Shown: positions 47,173 through 57,084 of the stretch, one piece after another
How the letters are laid out: each line of letters opens with the position of its first letter
Position numbering within the stretch: the stretch's first letter is position 1
Source of the DNA: Paenibacillus sinensis
Lineage (GTDB): Bacteria; Bacillota; Bacilli; Paenibacillales; Paenibacillaceae
Direction: 5' to 3'
Assembly: GCF_019904155.1 (NCBI RefSeq)
Contig: NZ_JAHCMB010000148.1
Span: forward strand, 167,971-231,970
Length of the DNA stretch: 64,000 nucleotides
Made by a program: the position numbers and the translations under genes
Notes under the pieces: model-generated
Told to the model about the DNA's origin: nothing
The model's database searches: none
What the model saw: only the letters and a program-made list of their open reading frames with translations

Positions 47173-47592
47173 TTATTCTTCTTCTTTCAGGTGACGAACG
47201 GCTTTTGCCAATTCTTCCGGATCTTTCATCGAAACCAGTTTGGGAGGCTGAAGAGGCTTGAAATCGCTGCTGTCCTGGCCCGCGACCGCCGGTTTGGGTT
47301 TGAGCAAATCCTTCAGTTCCTCTTCCTCATCCGGAGTGGATAAATCCACGGCCCCTCCGAGTGAGTCGGAATCGCCGCCGGATGATGAGAAGCCGCCAGG
47401 AGTTGCGGAATCTTTAACAATAAAACCCAATACCCACCTTAAGACGAAGGCAAGCAGAAACCAGAGTATAAATCCGAATAATCCCCGATACAGGCTGGTC
47501 AGGAGCAAGTTATTCTGCAATGAAACCAAGAAAGTAAAGGCAAAACCCACCAAGCCGCAGATTAAGTTCAGTAAGATTGTTCCAATCATCAT
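47173..47592 (-). CDS. predicted two-helix membrane protein in the che operon
   Basis: A 139-residue protein with two hydrophobic segments (about 3-23 and 35-60) and a long acidic C-terminal tail (about 65-139; DLSTPDEEEELKDLLK, VSMKDPEELAKAVRHLKEEE). The ATG shares its A with the cheD stop (TAATG), so it is coupled to cheD and precedes sigD. It has no counterpart between cheD and sigD in B. subtilis. I do not recognise a family. The predicted cytoplasmic tail could bind a partner, but this is speculation. Confidence 0.72.
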   Translation of the reverse strand: MMIGTILLNLICGLVGFAFTFLVSLQNNLLLTSLYRGLFGFILWFLLAFVLRWVLGFIVKDSATPGGFSSSGGDSDSLGGAVDLSTPDEEEELKDLLKPKPAVAGQDSSDFKPLQPPKLVSMKDPEELAKAVRHLKEEE

Positions 47593-48095
47593 TATAATTC
47601 CTTAACGCCCTTTTGCACACTGCGAATGTACAGCAACCCCGAACTGCAGGCAATTTCTATAGTGCGCCCGTAGTTGCCGCCCGTATCTTCAGCAATCAGC
47701 GGAATATTCAACTTCTCCAGAGCCAGCTTGCAGGATTCCACATTTCTTGGACCGATACGCATCGTATCATTTCCTCCGGCGAAAGCGAACATTTGAGAGC
47801 CTCCTGCCATCTTGGCGATAATTCTACCTTGGGCTGCCCCCAATTGCAGCAGACGATTAAGCAGTTCGGGGATTGCGGTATCCGCAAACTTGGCAATATT
47901 GAGCGTCCCTTCTCGGGCGATTTCGGAAGATGGAAGCATGACATGCGCCATACCACCGACTTTTTTGCCGGGATCGTACATGGTAAGGCCTACACATGAA
48001 CCAAGACCGGTCGTTCGAATGATGTTGTCTTGAATGCCTACGTTGAGATCAGCCATACCTACCTTGATTACGCTTTGTTCTTCAATCATTCTCAA
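47592..48095 (-). CDS. cheD: chemotaxis protein CheD (chemoreceptor glutamine deamidase)
   Basis: A 167-residue CheD with the conserved Cys in TTGLGSCVGLTMYD and His in GGMAHVMLPSS, plus Thr/Asn-rich regions around KMAGGSQMF. It deamidates receptor glutamines and stimulates CheC. The start is either TTG 48095 (6 bases after GGGAG) or ATG 48089; both lie inside the end of cheC, giving a 14-base overlap. The cheC-cheD pairing is the usual Gram-positive arrangement. Confidence 0.95.
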   Translation of the reverse strand: MRMIEEQSVIKVGMADLNVGIQDNIIRTTGLGSCVGLTMYDPGKKVGGMAHVMLPSSEIAREGTLNIAKFADTAIPELLNRLLQLGAAQGRIIAKMAGGSQMFAFAGGNDTMRIGPRNVESCKLALEKLNIPLIAEDTGGNYGRTIEIACSSGLLYIRSVQKGVKEL

Positions 48096-48708
48096 ACGGC
48101 ACTCCCAGGGACTTGAAGATTTTCGGGAATGACTCCGGGTCGGGGATCAGAAAAAACTGGCCTTCAATTTCATCCTTGCCCTCCAGAAAAGTCGTATCAA
48201 TCAGCAGTGCGTCGTCGCCCATTTGGCCGAACTGCAGAAGCCCATAGCTCAAAATTGCTCCCGCCATATCCATAGCCAGTGCCGGAACGGTCGGGTACAT
48301 GGTGAGAGAAGTAAAGTCAGCAAGCGACGAAAGGTAGGAACCGGCCAAAATATTGCCGATCTCGTTGAGCGCCGACAGCTCCATTTCGCTCAGTTCTTCC
48401 TCTGAGACCTCGGAGATACCCGCCACCCGGTTTAATAAGCTGCGAGCAGCATCAGGAGTTAGTATAAAGAACAAATTGCCCGGTGCTTCGCCCTCTACCC
48501 GCAGAAAGACGGCATAGACCAGCTCTTCCGCTCCTCCGACTTTGTCTGCGATTTCTTCAAAGCCCAGCAGTTGAACTTTGGGGACCGCCATGTCTATCGG
48601 TTTGTTCAGGAGCTGGGACAAAGCGGTAGCTGCATTCCCGGCTCCGATATTTCCGACTTCCTTCAGCACGTCCATCTTGAAGTCTTTCTGATGCTTGAAC
48701 AGTTCCAC
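48082..48708 (-). CDS. cheC: CheY-P phosphatase CheC
   Basis: A 208-residue CheC with two internally repeated phosphatase motifs, LKEVGNIGAGNAATALSQ (near residue 15) and MELSALNEIGNILAGSYLSS (near residue 107). It dephosphorylates CheY-P, boosted by CheD. It follows cheW by 4 bases and overlaps cheD. Confidence 0.95.
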   Translation of the reverse strand: MELFKHQKDFKMDVLKEVGNIGAGNAATALSQLLNKPIDMAVPKVQLLGFEEIADKVGGAEELVYAVFLRVEGEAPGNLFFILTPDAARSLLNRVAGISEVSEEELSEMELSALNEIGNILAGSYLSSLADFTSLTMYPTVPALAMDMAGAILSYGLLQFGQMGDDALLIDTTFLEGKDEIEGQFFLIPDPESFPKIFKSLGVPFEND

Positions 48709-48712
48709 GGAA

Positions 48713-49174
48713 TTAACCCTCTAAACTTTCCAGCTGCACGATCTCGCTCTTATTGAGAACTTCCGCAAGGTTAAGCATGATCAGCAGACGGTCATCTCCG
48801 ATTTTGGCCACTCCGTCCAGATACTTGGCTTTGATACCTCCGACTACTTCAGGCGGACTATCAATTGAATCGCGGTTCAGGTCGATGACATCATTGGCAG
48901 AGTCCACAATAAAGCCGACTTCCATTTCATTTACGTTGACGATGATCACCCGGGTCTGGTCGGTATGCTCCGACTCCTCAAGCCCGAATCTTCCGCGAAG
49001 ATCGATGACCGGAATCACCACTCCCCGCAAATTGATTACCCCTTTAATGAAAGAATAAGTCTTGGGAACGCGGGTAATCGGCATCATGCGCTCAATCGTC
49101 TGCACCTTATCGACTTCAATTCCATATTCCTCGGTACCCAGTTTAAAGACAATCACTTTGATATCTTCAGCCAT
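48713..49174 (-). CDS. cheW: chemotaxis coupling protein CheW
   Basis: A 153-residue CheW domain (IVFKLGTEEYGIEVDKVQTIER, RGVVIPVIDLRGRFGL, VGFIVDSANDVIDL) that links receptors to CheA. It is 26 bases after cheA. Confidence 0.95.
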   Translation of the reverse strand: MAEDIKVIVFKLGTEEYGIEVDKVQTIERMMPITRVPKTYSFIKGVINLRGVVIPVIDLRGRFGLEESEHTDQTRVIIVNVNEMEVGFIVDSANDVIDLNRDSIDSPPEVVGGIKAKYLDGVAKIGDDRLLIMLNLAEVLNKSEIVQLESLEG

Positions 49175-49200
49175 TTGATGAACCTCCCTATGGATTTCCC

Positions 49201-51276
49201 TTATTTAATAAAAGCGTTGGGATCGACAATCAATGCAACCTGTCCATCGCCGAGAATCGTGCCGCCCGAAATGCCCTGGACTTCCGGCAGGTATTTGCCC
49301 AAATTCTTGATAACAATTTCATTCTGGCCGATAAAGTCGGACACGGTGAGCGCCGCAAGCTTGTCTCCTTTGCGAATCACGACGATCTCCGTCTCATCTT
49401 CCGTGCTCTCATCATACTCCGGCACCGCAAAAATAGCGCCTAGCGACAGAAGAGGAATATGGGAGCCCCGGAATTCAACCATTTTGGAGCCGTGAACGTT
49501 CCGGATCTGCGCACGCTTGATAATACCGGTCTCTACGATGGAAGAGAGCGGGATCGCATATTTCTCGGAGCCGATCCGCACCAACATGGCAGCGATAATG
49601 GACAAGGTCAGCGGAAGCTGTACAGAGAAATTGGTTCCCTTGCCCTGCGTCGAGTAAATGGTGACGTTGCCTCCGAGGGAAGTGATCTTCGCCTTAACGA
49701 CATCGAGTCCGACACCGCGTCCCGAAATATCGGAGATAACCTCCGCCGTACTGAAGCCGGCCGCGAACAGCAGTTGATGAACTTCACTATCGCTCATCGA
49801 CGCCGCTTGGTCGGCGGTTACGACACCTTTTTTCAAAGCTGATTTCAGCACTTTCTCGCGCGAGATGCCTGCGCCGTCATCCTGAATTTCGATGAAGACA
49901 TGATTGCCGCTGTGGAAGGCGCGTAGATGAATGGTGCCTGTCTCCGACTTGCCGGAAGCGATGCGGTCCGCTATTGGCTCCACCCCATGGTCCAGTGCAT
50001 TGCGGAGCAAGTGAACGAGCGGGTCGCCGATCTCATCGACAACCGTCCGGTCAAGTTCCGTTTCGGCTCCTGTAATAACGAGGTCTACCTTTTTATCCAA
50101 TGACTTGGCCAGGTCTCTGACCATCCGCGGGAACCGGTTGAACACCGTATCGACGGGAACCATCCGGAGCTTCATCACAATATTCTGAAGATCACCGCTT
50201 ACCCGGCTCAAGTGCTCAACCGTCTCAATCAGCTCCGTGTTCTGAGTGTCCGAAGACAGCTGCTCCAGACGAACGCGATCGATCAGCAGCTCACTGAGCA
50301 AATTCATCAGAACGTCCAGCCGGTCAATATCGACGCGGATCGTTCGCGATGGGGTACCGCCCGTCTTGGCCGGCGCCTTCTTGGCCTCTTCTTTCGGAGC
50401 AGCAGATGTCTGCGTCCCAGCTGCCTTGGGCGCTTGCGGCTGCGATGCCTGGGCGGCAGGAGCGGGAGCTTCAGCCGCAGCGGCAACCGCAGGCTGTCCA
50501 AGCTGTTCCAGCGATTCCAGATCAAGCGCCACTGACGTTACGGTGTCGACCTCGGAGACGCCCATAATCATGCTCTTCATTTCATCAGCCGTCTTCTGGG
50601 TTATGTAATAGAGCGAAAAACTGAACTCGAACTTTTCCTGTTCAATGTCCTGAACGGAAGGGAAGGATTTGACGACTTCGCCGTAACGCTCCAGCAGTTC
50701 AAAAACCATATAAGCCCGGACTGCGCGAAGCTGACAATCACTGCGCAGTTGAACTTCGATGAACATCACCTGATGACCTTCCTGCACGGACTGCTTCAGG
50801 ACAGAGAGCTGAAATTCATCCAGAAGCGCGCGTCCTTCGGACGGATCGGATACAGCGGCACTCGCTGCCGGAGCCGATCCTTGGGCAGAAGGATTCTCTC
50901 CGCGGACGATCGCCTGCAAGGAAGAGACGATAGCGCTAACGTCCGCCTTACCGTCTCCTCCGCCTGTGATATCCTGCACCATGGATTCCAGTGCATCAAG
51001 GCTCTTGAATAAGGTGTCGAAGATAAAATCCTGCATCGCCAGCTTCTCGTTACGGACAAGGTCGAGCACATTCTCCATTTGATGCGTCAATGATGCCAGA
51101 TCTTCAAAGCCCATAGTCGCCGCCATGCCTTTCAAGGTATGGGCGGAGCGGAAGATCACCTGCACGATGCTGAGATCGTTAGGACTCGCCTCCAGGCTCA
51201 TCATATTTTCATTCAACGCTTGCAGATGATCGTTCGACTCATCAATAAACATGGATAAATATTGATTCATGTCCAT
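49201..51276 (-). CDS. cheA: chemotaxis histidine kinase CheA
   Basis: A 691-residue kinase: Hpt domain P1 with H46 (FRSAHTLKGMAATMGF), P2 CheY-binding domain (about 165-265), Ala/Pro-rich linker (about 270-310), dimerisation P3, ATP-binding P4 (HLLRNALDHGVE N box, IQDDGAGIS, DISGRGVGLDVVK) and P5 CheW-like domain. The start is ATG 51276, 7 bases after AGGTG. It phosphorylates CheY and CheB. It follows cheB by 33 bases. Confidence 0.96.
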   Translation of the reverse strand: MDMNQYLSMFIDESNDHLQALNENMMSLEASPNDLSIVQVIFRSAHTLKGMAATMGFEDLASLTHQMENVLDLVRNEKLAMQDFIFDTLFKSLDALESMVQDITGGGDGKADVSAIVSSLQAIVRGENPSAQGSAPAASAAVSDPSEGRALLDEFQLSVLKQSVQEGHQVMFIEVQLRSDCQLRAVRAYMVFELLERYGEVVKSFPSVQDIEQEKFEFSFSLYYITQKTADEMKSMIMGVSEVDTVTSVALDLESLEQLGQPAVAAAAEAPAPAAQASQPQAPKAAGTQTSAAPKEEAKKAPAKTGGTPSRTIRVDIDRLDVLMNLLSELLIDRVRLEQLSSDTQNTELIETVEHLSRVSGDLQNIVMKLRMVPVDTVFNRFPRMVRDLAKSLDKKVDLVITGAETELDRTVVDEIGDPLVHLLRNALDHGVEPIADRIASGKSETGTIHLRAFHSGNHVFIEIQDDGAGISREKVLKSALKKGVVTADQAASMSDSEVHQLLFAAGFSTAEVISDISGRGVGLDVVKAKITSLGGNVTIYSTQGKGTNFSVQLPLTLSIIAAMLVRIGSEKYAIPLSSIVETGIIKRAQIRNVHGSKMVEFRGSHIPLLSLGAIFAVPEYDESTEDETEIVVIRKGDKLAALTVSDFIGQNEIVIKNLGKYLPEVQGISGGTILGDGQVALIVDPNAFIK

Positions 51277-51309
51277 GTTCAGACACCTACCCTTCACGTT
51301 CGCTTTTCG

Positions 51310-52725
51310 TTATTTAACGACTTGAACCAGCTTTGGTGCTATGTCTTGCAAAGGTAAAATATAGCTGACGCATTTCAGTTCGACGGCGGAGCGGGGCATG
51401 CCGTAGACTACACAGGTCTCTTCACTCTCCGCAAAGGTCGAGGTGACACCCGAATCATAAAGGGATTTCATCATCTTCGCTCCATCGCTTCCCATTCCGG
51501 TCATGATAACCGCATGCCGCTCAAGTGAAGTAAGCGAGAGCAGCGATTCGAAAAGGGTATCGACAGATGGACGATGACCGTTGCGAGCCTCTTCCTTCGT
51601 CAGGTTGATGGAAAGCTGCCCGGCCGAGGATTCAGCCACCTTCATATGAAAGCCTCCCGGCGCGATATATGCCGCTCCTTTTCGGAGTACCATCCCTTGC
51701 TCGGCTTCCATGACCTCCAGTGGACTGAAGGTGTTCAGCCGCTGAGCCAGCGATTTGGTGAAATTAGGCGGCATATGCTGAACAATAAGGATCGGAGCCG
51801 GAAAATCCGCCGGAATCTTCTCCAGAAAAGCCTTCAAAGCTCTTGGCCCGCCTGTTGAGCATCCAACTGCCACCAGCTTGTTCAGCTCTCTTCCGCCAAT
51901 CCTTCTATCCCGCGAGCCAGCAGCAGGAGTTCCTCCTGCCGTTGCATGCTCATCTGCAGCTGCCTTCGGCTTAACCAGCTCATTCTTGGTTGACTGGGCT
52001 TGCTTGATACCGCCCGGCGACGGCGGCTTCAGCTTGGAAGCTTCCGGTCTCGCCGGCTTGACCGTCCGGCTGGCCGGAGCCGGATTATCCGGTTTGGTAG
52101 ACGCCAGTTTGCTTCCCGGAGCCGGAATATCGACCTTCGCATCCTTACGGAAACTTCCGGCAAGAGTACCGGGCGTCTCCCTGGGGATTGTTGACGAAGG
52201 GGTCCCAAGTTTCCCTGCCGGTTTATCTGCCGGCGATTGCGGCGCAGGGGATGGCACAGGCGCTGCTGCTGCCGGCGCTTCGGGAGTGAGCAGCGCCGAA
52301 GCTGATCGCGCCTCTCTTCTCTCGCGGGCCAGCATGGCTTCGTTCATTTGCTCTCTCAGAGAATCCCCAACACTGTTAATATCATTGGAGTTGGAGATGG
52401 AAGGCTTGCGGATAAAGTCGAATGCCCCGCTCTCCAGAGCCATGATCGTCTCCTTCATTCCTTCCTCGTTAATGCCGGATAGCATAATAACGGGCAAGGG
52501 ATGATGCGTCATAATCAAGCGAAGCGCTTCAAGACCGTTCATTTCCGGCATCTCAACATCCATGGTTACGAGATCCGGCTTAAGCTCATTCACTTTCTCC
52601 ACTGCTTCCCGGCCATTAACGGCGGTGGCTGCAACTTGAAACTCTTGGTCTTGTTCAATTAAATCGGAAATGATCTTGCGCATAAATGCCGAATCATCCA
52701 CAACCAATACACGATATGGCTTCAT
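51310..52725 (-). CDS. cheB: protein-glutamate methylesterase CheB with long linker
   Basis: A 471-residue CheB: receiver domain with D10/D11 and phosphoacceptor D56 (VTMDVEMPEMNG), and C-terminal methylesterase with catalytic S290 (VGCSTGG), IVQHMPPNF and MTGMGSDGAKM. Between them is an unusually long Pro/Ala/Lys-rich linker (about 141-275), so it exceeds the usual length of about 350 residues by some 120. It demethylates receptors when phosphorylated by CheA. The linker is low-complexity and keeps the frame. Confidence 0.94.
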   Translation of the reverse strand: MKPYRVLVVDDSAFMRKIISDLIEQDQEFQVAATAVNGREAVEKVNELKPDLVTMDVEMPEMNGLEALRLIMTHHPLPVIMLSGINEEGMKETIMALESGAFDFIRKPSISNSNDINSVGDSLREQMNEAMLARERREARSASALLTPEAPAAAAPVPSPAPQSPADKPAGKLGTPSSTIPRETPGTLAGSFRKDAKVDIPAPGSKLASTKPDNPAPASRTVKPARPEASKLKPPSPGGIKQAQSTKNELVKPKAAADEHATAGGTPAAGSRDRRIGGRELNKLVAVGCSTGGPRALKAFLEKIPADFPAPILIVQHMPPNFTKSLAQRLNTFSPLEVMEAEQGMVLRKGAAYIAPGGFHMKVAESSAGQLSINLTKEEARNGHRPSVDTLFESLLSLTSLERHAVIMTGMGSDGAKMMKSLYDSGVTSTFAESEETCVVYGMPRSAVELKCVSYILPLQDIAPKLVQVVK

Positions 52726-52763
52726 ATCATTTCCACCTTTGTCTTAAAGTCGGAACATGTCGT

Positions 52764-53642
52764 CTATTTTCGGCGAAGCCACCTACTGATAAATCCCTTA
52801 ATTCCCTCACTGGAGGTACTAGCATACGACCTGTCAGAAGATAAATATTTCATCGCAAGCTTGTGAACATCCTTGGATGCTGTACTATGCGGATATGCCA
52901 TCGAAAAAGGAATCTGTTTCTTAACTGCTTGTACAACATGGACATCGCTGCGAATATAACCGAGAAAAGAGATGTCCATCTGCAAAAACCGCTTGGCGGC
53001 CATCCGGATCTTATCGCTTGTCGCAGTCGCTTCCCGGATATCGGAGGCTTGATTCACAATCAGTCTGAAACCGACCTCTGGATGACTGTTATGAACCACC
53101 TTCATCAGCGCATAAGCATCGGTGATCGCTGTCGGTTCCGGTGTCGTTACGACAAGGCATTCGTCGGCGGATACGATGAACTTCATGGTCTCTTTGGACA
53201 ATCCGGCGCCGGTATCAAACAGTACATAATCCATCTCTTCCGATATAACGGATATCTGTGAAGTGAAATAGTCCAGGTCATTATCTGAAAGGGAGAATAA
53301 TTCCTCCATTCCCGAACCGCCTGCAATGAACGGGAGCTGATTCGGGCCCAGCTGAATGATCTCTTCAATAGGAGCTTCCCGGCCTAAAAGGTGATACAGA
53401 TTATATTTGGGCGACACTCCCATCAGCACGTCCAGGTTGGCCATGCCGATGTCGGCATCGAACAGCAACACTTTTTTTTCCATACTTTTGAGCGTCAGAG
53501 CAAAATTCAAGGTGAAATTCGATTTGCCGACGCCTCCTTTACCGCTGCATACGGTAATAATGCGGGCTGAATCACTTTTCCCCTCGCTAAGCTTACGATT
53601 CTGTCCGGCGGCAATGTCTCTCAGCGACTGGGCTTGATCCAT
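52764..53642 (-). CDS. flhG: MinD/ParA-like ATPase FlhG
   Basis: A 292-residue P-loop ATPase (also YlxH/FleN) with deviant Walker A GKGGVGKS (34-41), switch regions LLFDADIGMANLDVLMG and LFDTGAGL, and an N-terminal DQAQSLR motif known to stimulate FlhF GTPase. It controls flagellar number and placement. The start ATG shares a base with the flhF stop (TAATG). It is the partner of FlhF encoded directly upstream. Confidence 0.95.
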   Translation of the reverse strand: MDQAQSLRDIAAGQNRKLSEGKSDSARIITVCSGKGGVGKSNFTLNFALTLKSMEKKVLLFDADIGMANLDVLMGVSPKYNLYHLLGREAPIEEIIQLGPNQLPFIAGGSGMEELFSLSDNDLDYFTSQISVISEEMDYVLFDTGAGLSKETMKFIVSADECLVVTTPEPTAITDAYALMKVVHNSHPEVGFRLIVNQASDIREATATSDKIRMAAKRFLQMDISFLGYIRSDVHVVQAVKKQIPFSMAYPHSTASKDVHKLAMKYLSSDRSYASTSSEGIKGFISRWLRRK

Positions 53643-55048
53643 TACGTATCCCCCGCACCAAGCAGCAGATTGCTCAAAATTGCGCTGTTAGGCATCAACA
53701 GATCATCCGGCACTGTCTGACCATTCGTCACATAGGCCAATGAGAGTGGGAAATCATGTAGAAGATTAAACATCGGACCATAGGTTCCGGTTTCATCAAG
53801 CTTGGTCATGATCACTTTGTCAAGCCGATACTTGCTGAAATGTTCCGTAATCAGCTTCATGTCCTTCGTCTTAGAAGTAAGACTTAGCACGAGATAGGTT
53901 TCACTCTTCAGCGTCGGAGCCAACAGGCTTTGAAGCTCCGCTACCAGCATTTCGTTCCGGAAATTCCGCCCTGCTGTATCCATAAGAATCAGATCGCAGC
54001 TCTCAAGCCTTGACATTGCCCGCTGCAGATCACCGGGTGATTGGACAACCTCGAGAGGCACGTTCAGAATAGATGCATAAGTGCGAAGCTGCTCAACGGC
54101 TGAGATCCGGTACGTATCGGAAGTGATCATACCGACCTTCCGTCCATGACGGAACATCTGATCCGCTGCCAGCTTGGCCAAAGTCGTCGTCTTCCCGACC
54201 CCTGTAGGTCCTGCCACATATAGCAGTCTCGTATCGTGGGCAATGCCGCTGCCAATTCTTGGGGTAATGAAATCCATCACGATTCCGCTGAGAGATTCTA
54301 CAAAGTGCTCCGCCCCCCACATCCTTCCGGCGTCATTCCAGGCATCCAGCACACTGTCGATCCACTGATCCGCCAACCGGCTGTCGACTTCCTGATCCAG
54401 AAGCCGCTCTCTTAGGGGGACTAAAGGCTCCGGCAAATCTCTTGAAATCGGAGACTGTCTGGCGAGCCTTTCCATCCACTGCTTCATTTCTTTAATTTCT
54501 GCAAGCACTGCCTGCTCGTTCGTAGGCGAGGCGGTTTCTTTACCGAATGATGCGGTTACTTCACTTGCTGTACCGGTGATTTCCCGCTCCTGTGAAGTGC
54601 CGCGCTGATCATTCGTCTTAATTAGATCAGCGGCATCTTCAATTCGGGAGCGGTCAGGTGCGGCTTCCTTCTCTTCCAGGACCGCAACCCCACCTCTTTG
54701 CTCCGATTCCTGGCTCAGCGCGGCTGCGATTTCTGCAAAGCTTCGCGGTGCAGATTCAACGGTCTTCGCTGTGCCAGCATCGGCCGCTGCTTCGTACGCC
54801 CTGCGATATGCCGTCGGCACGCCGCTTCTGGGTATTGTAGAGGAAGCGTTCGCTTTAACAGGCGCCGCTTGCTTCGGCTCATTCTCGACGGCGGCTACCA
54901 CTTCTATTTTCTTTTTCTTGAACATTCCCATGAAACCGCCGGTCTTAATTTCCTTGGTGCTTAATATGACGGCGTCGCTTCCCAGCTCGGTGCGGATCGA
55001 ATGCATGGCGTCAGGCATGTTATCCACCACATAACGCTTCACTCTCAC
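53642..55048 (-). CDS. flhF: SRP-type GTPase FlhF
   Basis: A 468-residue protein with the FlhF N-terminal B domain (MRVKRYVVDNMPDAMHSI, DAVILSTKEIKTGGFMGMF), a long variable middle (about 70-190), and the NG GTPase domain with P-loop VAGPTGVGKTTTLAKLA (about 268-284), DTAGR and TKLDETG. It positions flagella with FlhG. The GTG start overlaps the flhA stop (GTGA). Confidence 0.95.
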   Translation of the reverse strand: MRVKRYVVDNMPDAMHSIRTELGSDAVILSTKEIKTGGFMGMFKKKKIEVVAAVENEPKQAAPVKANASSTIPRSGVPTAYRRAYEAAADAGTAKTVESAPRSFAEIAAALSQESEQRGGVAVLEEKEAAPDRSRIEDAADLIKTNDQRGTSQEREITGTASEVTASFGKETASPTNEQAVLAEIKEMKQWMERLARQSPISRDLPEPLVPLRERLLDQEVDSRLADQWIDSVLDAWNDAGRMWGAEHFVESLSGIVMDFITPRIGSGIAHDTRLLYVAGPTGVGKTTTLAKLAADQMFRHGRKVGMITSDTYRISAVEQLRTYASILNVPLEVVQSPGDLQRAMSRLESCDLILMDTAGRNFRNEMLVAELQSLLAPTLKSETYLVLSLTSKTKDMKLITEHFSKYRLDKVIMTKLDETGTYGPMFNLLHDFPLSLAYVTNGQTVPDDLLMPNSAILSNLLLGAGDT

Positions 55049-57078
55049 AGGTTCACCACCCCTACGCTTTGAATTTCAATATTGGGTTCCAGTTCACTGT
55101 AGGACAATACCGGAATATCCTGCATGGTCCGTTCAATGACCTGCCGCAGGTACATCCGGATAGTAGGAGATGTCAGCACGATAGGCTGCTGACCGGATTG
55201 CAAGAGCCGGTTGATTTGCTCCGTCAGGCGCTGGTATACCGTCTGTGTCGAGACAGGGTCCAGAGCGAGGTAGCTTCCGTGCTCCGATTGCTGAACGCTT
55301 TCTGCAATCTTTTTCTCGAGCGACGGGCCGACCGTAATTACGCGCAGCGTTTCTCCAGGTTGGGAGAACTGCTGGGTGATTTGTCTGGAGAGTGCCTGTC
55401 TTACATACTCTGTCAGCACATCCGGGTCTTTCGTATAGGTCCCATAATCGGCGAGCGTCTCGAAAATAGTAACAAGGTCCCTGATCGAAATTTTTTCCTT
55501 CAACAGCTTGGCGAGCACCTTCTGCAGGTCTCCGATGGTCAGTACGGACGGAATAAGCTCGTCCACCAGAACCGGGTAATTCTCCCGGACGTTGTCCACC
55601 AGCAGCTTCGTCTCCTGGCGGCCAATCAGCTCGTGTCCATAACGCTTGATGAGCTCGGTCAGATGAGTGGCTACTACGGAAGGCGGATCTACGACGGTAT
55701 ATCCTGCCATCTCCGCCCGGTCTTTGACAGATTCGTCAATCCACAATGCCGGCAATCCGAACGATGGTTCTATGGTTTCGATACCGCTAATCGAATCGTC
55801 ATCGTACCCGGGACTCATTGCCAAGTAGTGGTTAAGTAATAATTCACCACCGCCGACCTGATTTCCTTTAATTTTGATGACATATTCATTCGGTTTTAGT
55901 TGAATATTGTCGCGAATTCGAATAACAGGGACGACAAGTCCCATTTCAAGTGCACATTGCCGTCGAATCATGATGATCCGGTCCAGAAGGTCTCCCCCCT
56001 GCTGCGTATCGGCAAGCGGAATAAGACCGTATCCGAACTCGAATTCGATAGGGTCAACATTAAGCAGGCTGACAACGCTCTCCGGGCTGCGTACTTCTTC
56101 GATCTGCTTCTCTTCGACAAGCTGCTCCTCCGCAATCGCTTTGCGGCTCAAGTTCTGCGTCATCCGGTATGCCGAGAAAGCCAATAGTGCTGCAAGCGGC
56201 AGTGTACTGATGGCGTGGATCGGTGTAAACAGCCCCAGGAAAGCAACAGTGACGGCAACAATATAGAGAAGCTTCGGATAAGACAACAATTGCCCTGTCA
56301 AATCTTCCGCAAGATTGCCTTCCGAAGAAGCCCGGGTAACGATCAGCCCGGATGCGGTCGAAATGAGCAGAGCAGGAATTTGACTGACGAGACCATCCCC
56401 GATTGTCAGGAGGGAATATGTCGACAATGCATCTTGGAAGGAAAGGCCGTGAATAGCCATCCCAATTATGAAACCGCCGATCAGGTTAATAAACAGAATG
56501 ACGATACTGGCGATAGCGTCGCCCTTGACGAACTTACTCGCACCATCCATCGCACCGTAGAAATCCGCTTCGCGTTCAATTGTATTCCGGCGCTCCCTTG
56601 CTTGCTGCTCATTGATCAAGCCTGCATTCAAGTCGGCGTCAATACTCATCTGCTTACCCGGCATCGCGTCGAGCGTGAATCTTGCACCGACTTCAGCTAC
56701 ACGCTCCGAGCCTTTGGTAATAACGATGAACTGTACGACAACCAGAATCAGAAAGACGATAAATCCGATTGCGATCTGACCTCTTGCGATCCAGCCTCCG
56801 AATGTGGCCACAACCGAACCGGCTTTTCCGTTAGCCAGAATCAGCTTGGTTGTGGAAAGGTTAAGTGCGAGACGGAATAGCGTTGTAATGAGCAGCAGGG
56901 ATGGAAAGACGGAGAACTGCAGCGCATCCTTCGTGTTCATTGCAACCAGCAATATGGTCAGTGCTATGGAAATATTAATAACGAGCAGAAAATCGAGCAG
57001 CCATGTAGGAATCGGAAGAATCATCATCAGCACAATGCCGATTATACCAAGAAGAACTGTTAAATCCTTTGCTTTCAA
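55045..57078 (-). CDS. flhA: flagellar export apparatus protein FlhA
   Basis: A 677-residue protein with eight N-terminal membrane helices (about 5-310), the FHIPEP region (RVAEVGARFTLDAMPGKQMSIDADLN in frame) and a cytoplasmic C-terminal ring domain (about 330-677). It forms the nonameric export gate of the flagellar type III apparatus. It starts at ATG 57078, 6 bases after the flhB stop. Confidence 0.96.
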   Translation of the reverse strand: MKAKDLTVLLGIIGIVLMMILPIPTWLLDFLLVINISIALTILLVAMNTKDALQFSVFPSLLLITTLFRLALNLSTTKLILANGKAGSVVATFGGWIARGQIAIGFIVFLILVVVQFIVITKGSERVAEVGARFTLDAMPGKQMSIDADLNAGLINEQQARERRNTIEREADFYGAMDGASKFVKGDAIASIVILFINLIGGFIIGMAIHGLSFQDALSTYSLLTIGDGLVSQIPALLISTASGLIVTRASSEGNLAEDLTGQLLSYPKLLYIVAVTVAFLGLFTPIHAISTLPLAALLAFSAYRMTQNLSRKAIAEEQLVEEKQIEEVRSPESVVSLLNVDPIEFEFGYGLIPLADTQQGGDLLDRIIMIRRQCALEMGLVVPVIRIRDNIQLKPNEYVIKIKGNQVGGGELLLNHYLAMSPGYDDDSISGIETIEPSFGLPALWIDESVKDRAEMAGYTVVDPPSVVATHLTELIKRYGHELIGRQETKLLVDNVRENYPVLVDELIPSVLTIGDLQKVLAKLLKEKISIRDLVTIFETLADYGTYTKDPDVLTEYVRQALSRQITQQFSQPGETLRVITVGPSLEKKIAESVQQSEHGSYLALDPVSTQTVYQRLTEQINRLLQSGQQPIVLTSPTIRMYLRQVIERTMQDIPVLSYSELEPNIEIQSVGVVNL

Positions 57079-57084
57079 TGCTTC

